This document shows, piece by piece, positions 1-64,000 of a DNA stretch of 64,000 nt (position 1 is the stretch's first letter; each line of letters starts with the position of its first letter). A program made the translations under genes and the position numbers. Origin of the DNA: Merluccius polli (lineage: Eukaryota; Chordata; Actinopteri; Gadiformes; Merlucciidae); contig JAOPHQ010002863.1 of NCBI GenBank assembly GCA_030340625.1, positions 37,501 through 101,500 of the forward strand, read 5' to 3'. Below the pieces are notes generated by a model, which made no database searches, was not told where the DNA came from, and was given only the letters and a program-made list of their open reading frames with translations.

Positions 1-608
1 TGTGCGGGGGGGGGGGGGGGAGGATGATTAGTTACAACACAATACAATTAATTCCCAAACTAGGATTCCAGTTCTTCCAAGTGCACACATTCTCTCCATT
101 AAGAGGACAACATGGCCGCCGCCACGCCATCCAATATCCTAACACTGATGGTCCGAAGTACCACAGAGAAAGCTTTTGACATGACATCGCACGACAACAG
201 TTTAGACAAAACAGTCGAGGTTCCAACGACATGAGTACATCCAGTTTAGATTCAGCTCGTACTTCCTTCTATGGCGGCAGCCCAGAGTAGCTGAGAGACT
301 ACCCCCCCCCCCCCCACACACACACACAGACTACCACATCGATCATTAGGGGGCGCTGCATTTGAAACTGAGGTTACTGGCCAGAGGGATCCAGTGTATG
401 TCTTTCTCACACACACACATACACACACACACCCAGACTCCCACGTAATGCCAATGCACCACTATGAACTCACCACATTAGTCACAGCAACACTGTCAAT
501 GTCAGTGCCGTCCACTCAAGCAAAAAAAAAGGAAGCTTGGAGTTTTGCCAAGACCACAGCCCAACTGCCAATCAGCAGCCAGCATGGCCAAACCCATAAG
601 GAAAAGCA
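1..608. other. Downstream flank of arhgap12
   Basis: No gene is recognised here. The stretch opens with a G homopolymer at 6-20, has a C run with CA repeats at about 302-327 and a short CA repeat at about 410-432. The short open frames show no family resemblance. It lies beyond the likely end of the arhgap12 mRNA, so it is probably intergenic. Confidence 0.5.
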
Positions 609-630
609 AATGATATCTGTACAACGTTTG

Positions 631-636
631 TTTATT
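631..636 (-). promoter_or_regulatory. arhgap12: Candidate polyadenylation signal of arhgap12
   Basis: On the minus strand this reads AATAAA, about 253 bases after the stop codon at 889-891. Cleavage 10-30 bases further on would give a 3' UTR of roughly 280 bases. That is short for this gene family, so a more distal site outside the window is also possible. The 3' UTR contains a long C/G homopolymer at 845-862. Confidence 0.45.
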
Positions 637-888
637 CTCATGTCCAAAGCTTAACTAAGTGCAAAGTCTTCTTCTCTTGTGTAGTCCCTCAACTTGTACC
701 CCCCCCCCTCCAATACTTGATCATTGTATGAGCGCTCATTCATGTCCGCTCCAACTGCTTGGTCCGCAGCAACGTCCAGTCCACAGAAAGAAGGAGGTCA
801 AGAGGATGGACCATTCCAGCTGTAGTCTTTTGTTTATCTTCATTCCCCCCCCCCCCCCCCCCTCCCCCTCTTCAGTCGACGGGGGTCT

Positions 889-61044
<60,156 letters not shown>

Positions 61045-61151
61045 GGCTGCTGGATAGCTGCTCCCAAACCTTCTGCAGCCCCCCACCCCCCAGTCAGTTT
61101 AAACGCCAATACCACTGGAAGGCCTCATGTGTGCCAGGGAGAAGTGTTGAT
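61045..61151 (-). other. arhgap12: 5' UTR part of the start-codon exon
   Basis: On the minus strand the sequence before 61151 is a long pyrimidine tract ending in TGCAG, a strong 3' splice site. This implies about 107 bases of 5' UTR in the exon with the start codon and at least one upstream non-coding exon. That exon is not identified in 61152-64000. Confidence 0.6.
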
Positions 61152-61989
61152 CTGCAGGAAAATGGAGAGAGGAAAAGACTGAGAAAAACATGACATGTGA
61201 TTGTGATACAGTACACATGTTAAACCACACAGCAAGCCTCAAATACCACAACAAAAATGGGCTTTGTAAAATCCCACCTTATGACTTACCTAAAACCCAG
61301 TGCTGCTCTGCCATTATATTGCATGACACTTTCTTACACAGCCATGCTCACACATGGAGCTCTTGACAGACATGTCATATCTGTGAGTAAAAATATGAAA
61401 ATGACAACCTTAGGGCAACTCTTTAAAAATAAAAGCCACAACTGAGTCAACACAGACTTTCTGTGGTAACCAACGGGACACAGGATATCCACCTCCAGTA
61501 AGTCGAGTCCACGCTTAGCTGAGATGCGGGTGAAGTCAATCTGACCTTGCGTGTACGGCGGTCTCAAACAGGATCCGATGACAGCTAAGGCTAGAGTAAC
61601 CCAAAACTCACAGAGACTACTGCCTTCCAAAAATAACAGGGATAAGACCATTGGTGTGATCTAATGTTCCAAATTTACACCTTCAAAATGGACTTAGCAT
61701 TTATTATATGGTTCATTATACTTTAAAAAAAAATGTAAACAATTTTCAAAAAACGTATTTTTATGTTTGTTTTAAAACAAAATAATGTTTACCTTTATTT
61801 CTCCATCTACATCTATTACCAATTCATATTGTGAAGCAATGTCAACTTTTTATAATCATTATTGTCATCATCATTATTATGTAGCTTTTGATTCAGAAAA
61901 CGTTATTGTCTATTCACAAGTTACACTTACTGTTACTTTAAAGTAAAGTAACGGAAGTAAAGTAAATTACTTTACTTCCTGCATTTCCC

Positions 61990-62160
61990 CCAATATGGTC
62001 CTCAATACGTTCCACAATACGTTCCTCAATACGTTCCTCAACAAGTTCCCCAATATGTTCCCCAATATGTTCCTCAATACGTTCCTCAATATGTTCCCCA
62101 ATAAGTTCCCTAAGATGTTTCTCAATATATTCCCAAATATGTTCCCCAATATTTTCTCCA
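61990..62160 (+). repeat. 12-bp degenerate minisatellite
   Basis: About 14 units of GTTCCTCAATAC with variants (GTTCCCCAATAT and others). They open Asn-Thr-Phe-Leu-type and Glu-His-Ile-type repeats on the two strands. Confidence 0.9.
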
Positions 62161-62776
62161 AACACAAAACATTGGCTTACATAATCAAACACAATGTCGA
62201 ACAAAAAAATCCAGTCCATTGTTAGTTATCTGAGCGGTACCATAGGATATTACTATTTTTATTATTATTACCATTATTATTACCATTATTATTATTATTA
62301 TTATTACTACCATCTTTAACGCATCTTTCAAAACCTGATCACTTTTTGCAAAGTGCTTTTTAAACATGGCTTGAAAATAGTGTGTTATTTTAGTGTTAGT
62401 TATTTTAATGGCTACTGTGAAATCTATGTACTGCAGCAGGGAAGGTCATTAGAAAACATTTAATTGAGGTGAAAGAAAAGGTGGTGCAGAAGGGAGGGGG
62501 GGGTCTGTGCTCTTCCCCATCCCCCTCAATTCCCACTAAAAGGTTTTGCGTCGGTGACGAGCGAGCTGCCTCCTCCTTGATCTGTCCATCACAGAGACAA
62601 CCCCCTCTATTTGAAGTGCTAAAAATAGCATACTCACCACTAAGCCAGGGGCTGGGGGGGGTCCACTGTATTGGGGGATCAGAAGGGGAGAGCGCATGCT
62701 GTAATGACATCTCTCTCTCTCGAAGAGGAAGTAGCAGGTGCTTATAGCCAGGCGTGAGAAACACACTGCGGACTGG

Positions 62777-62780
<4 letters not shown>

Positions 62781-62812
<32 letters not shown>

Positions 62813-62817
62813 ACTGA

Positions 62818-62877
<60 letters not shown>
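62781..62877 (+). repeat. CT then GT microsatellite
   Basis: About 15 CT units (62781-62810) and about 28 GT units (62821-62876), separated by ten bases. Confidence 0.96.
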
Positions 62878-62879
<2 letters not shown>

Positions 62880-63140
62880 ATCTCCTTAAGGATGTCAAAC
62901 ACACCGACTCCTTCCCAAGGTGTGTGAATTGAGAAGAGCAGTGTCTGCCACATACAGGGAAGCCGCTCTGTATGCCCCCACTCACGGACACCCTCCTATC
63001 CACCCTGTGGTACCATGTCCTCAAAAAACACAACAGCGGAGTGGAGTGACTCAGGGCTCCAGCATTATGTCGCCTTCCTTGACATTGACTGGACCACAAC
63101 CATGTCTCACACTAAATGTGTCTTTCAAACATGACTTCAC

Positions 63141-63251
<111 letters not shown>

Positions 63252-64000
63252 GTAGCGTAGTTGAAAGTCTCAGAGGGTCAACCAGCCAAGTGTTGCTCTG
63301 TGCCATTACTACCGCGTGCCACTCGGACAGCGGCGGTTCCGGACGGTTTGGCTCCTCACCCAATGGGTGTTATCCATCCATCTCTCGGCTGGAACTTTTC
63401 CATTAACCTACATGCAAACCACTCCGATCTCCTCGGGAATGACATGGGCTATATGTGATCTGAGCGGGATATATGACATGACATCATATCACGACACTGG
63501 CTGTGGTCCCCTATGGGCTGCATGTGCTGCACGGCCAGACGAGCTGCACAATGCCGTGAGATCCGCCTTTGTCCCAGTGCTTCATTCAAAACACATGTCG
63601 CAACCATCCCCTACAACATGTGTTGCCTGCTGCTGGGCTTCAAATCAGTCGGTGTGTTTTGGGTCGGCCTGCTACTCATATTGGATCAATGCGAATTTCG
63701 TGTTGCTGGGGTTTCGGCCTGCATGAAAAATATACTAAGTGAAATTATGTAATACAAAGCCGCCTAACCACAAGCCGCTTGCCTTGTAAACCCGAGGACT
63801 GTGAAGCCTGAAGCATGCCTGGGGTTGGGGGGGCTACCCTGAGGGGGGAGACCTATTGGTGAGGGGCTACCCTGAGGGGGGGGGGGGGGGGGAGACCTAT
63901 GAGTGGGGGCTACCATGGGGGGGAGAGCTATGGGTGGAGGCAGGGTCTCGCTGGGTCCCTCAGACCCCCAAGTAGACCCCAGAAACACAAAAGAGTTAAA

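Overview
The window is vertebrate nuclear DNA, almost certainly from a ray-finned (teleost) fish. This rests on a multi-exon vertebrate gene with GT-AG introns, long CA/GT and GA/CT microsatellites, many G or C homopolymer runs, and a fish-type mixture of L2-like and L1/Tx1-like LINEs, hAT MITEs, Tc1, PIF-Harbinger and a V-SINE-like element. The species is not identified.

One host gene fills the window. It is a Rho GTPase-activating protein of the ARHGAP12 type on the minus strand, running from a first coding exon at 60355-61044 to a stop codon at 889-891. Seventeen coding exons were assembled by hand. All splice phases agree, and the product is about 854 residues in the order SH3, WW, WW, PH, RhoGAP, with an intact arginine finger. 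Intron 1 is about 35 kb (25348-60354). Small introns carry the PH and GAP exons between about 0.9 and 12 kb. The exon with the start codon has a 3' splice site in its 5' UTR at 61151/61152, so the promoter lies further right, possibly outside the window.

The introns are crowded with mobile DNA. Left to right: a hAT-like element (4062-5507); a hAT-like MITE (5576-6098); a MITE with TAGTGG ends (10604-11354); an L2-type LINE on the minus strand (about 12.4-16.5 kb) split by another LINE 3' end; an L1/Tx1-type LINE on the plus strand (about 16.9-22.7 kb) broken by a hAT MITE, a Tc1 fragment and frameshifts; a hAT MITE (22688-23348); a V-SINE-like element (about 25.5 kb); a decayed minus-strand LINE (about 27.9-30.7 kb) carrying a MITE; and a PIF-Harbinger element (36242-38150) with a hAT MITE inside its transposase gene. 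Further right are a nearly perfect restriction-like-endonuclease LINE (44875-48867) and a second TAGTGG element (56915-57892) with a nested foldback structure.

The most interesting item is the LINE at 44875-48867. It has an uninterrupted 1180-codon ORF with an N-terminal zinc finger, a reverse transcriptase, a CCHC knuckle and a C-terminal restriction-like endonuclease, and it is bounded by identical 26-bp direct repeats, so it looks like a young full-length insertion. For the host gene, the notable points are an intron built from complementary CA and UG repeats next to a 3' splice site, a tandem duplication of the end of a PH exon together with its donor, and a possible alternative first coding exon at 32453-32548.
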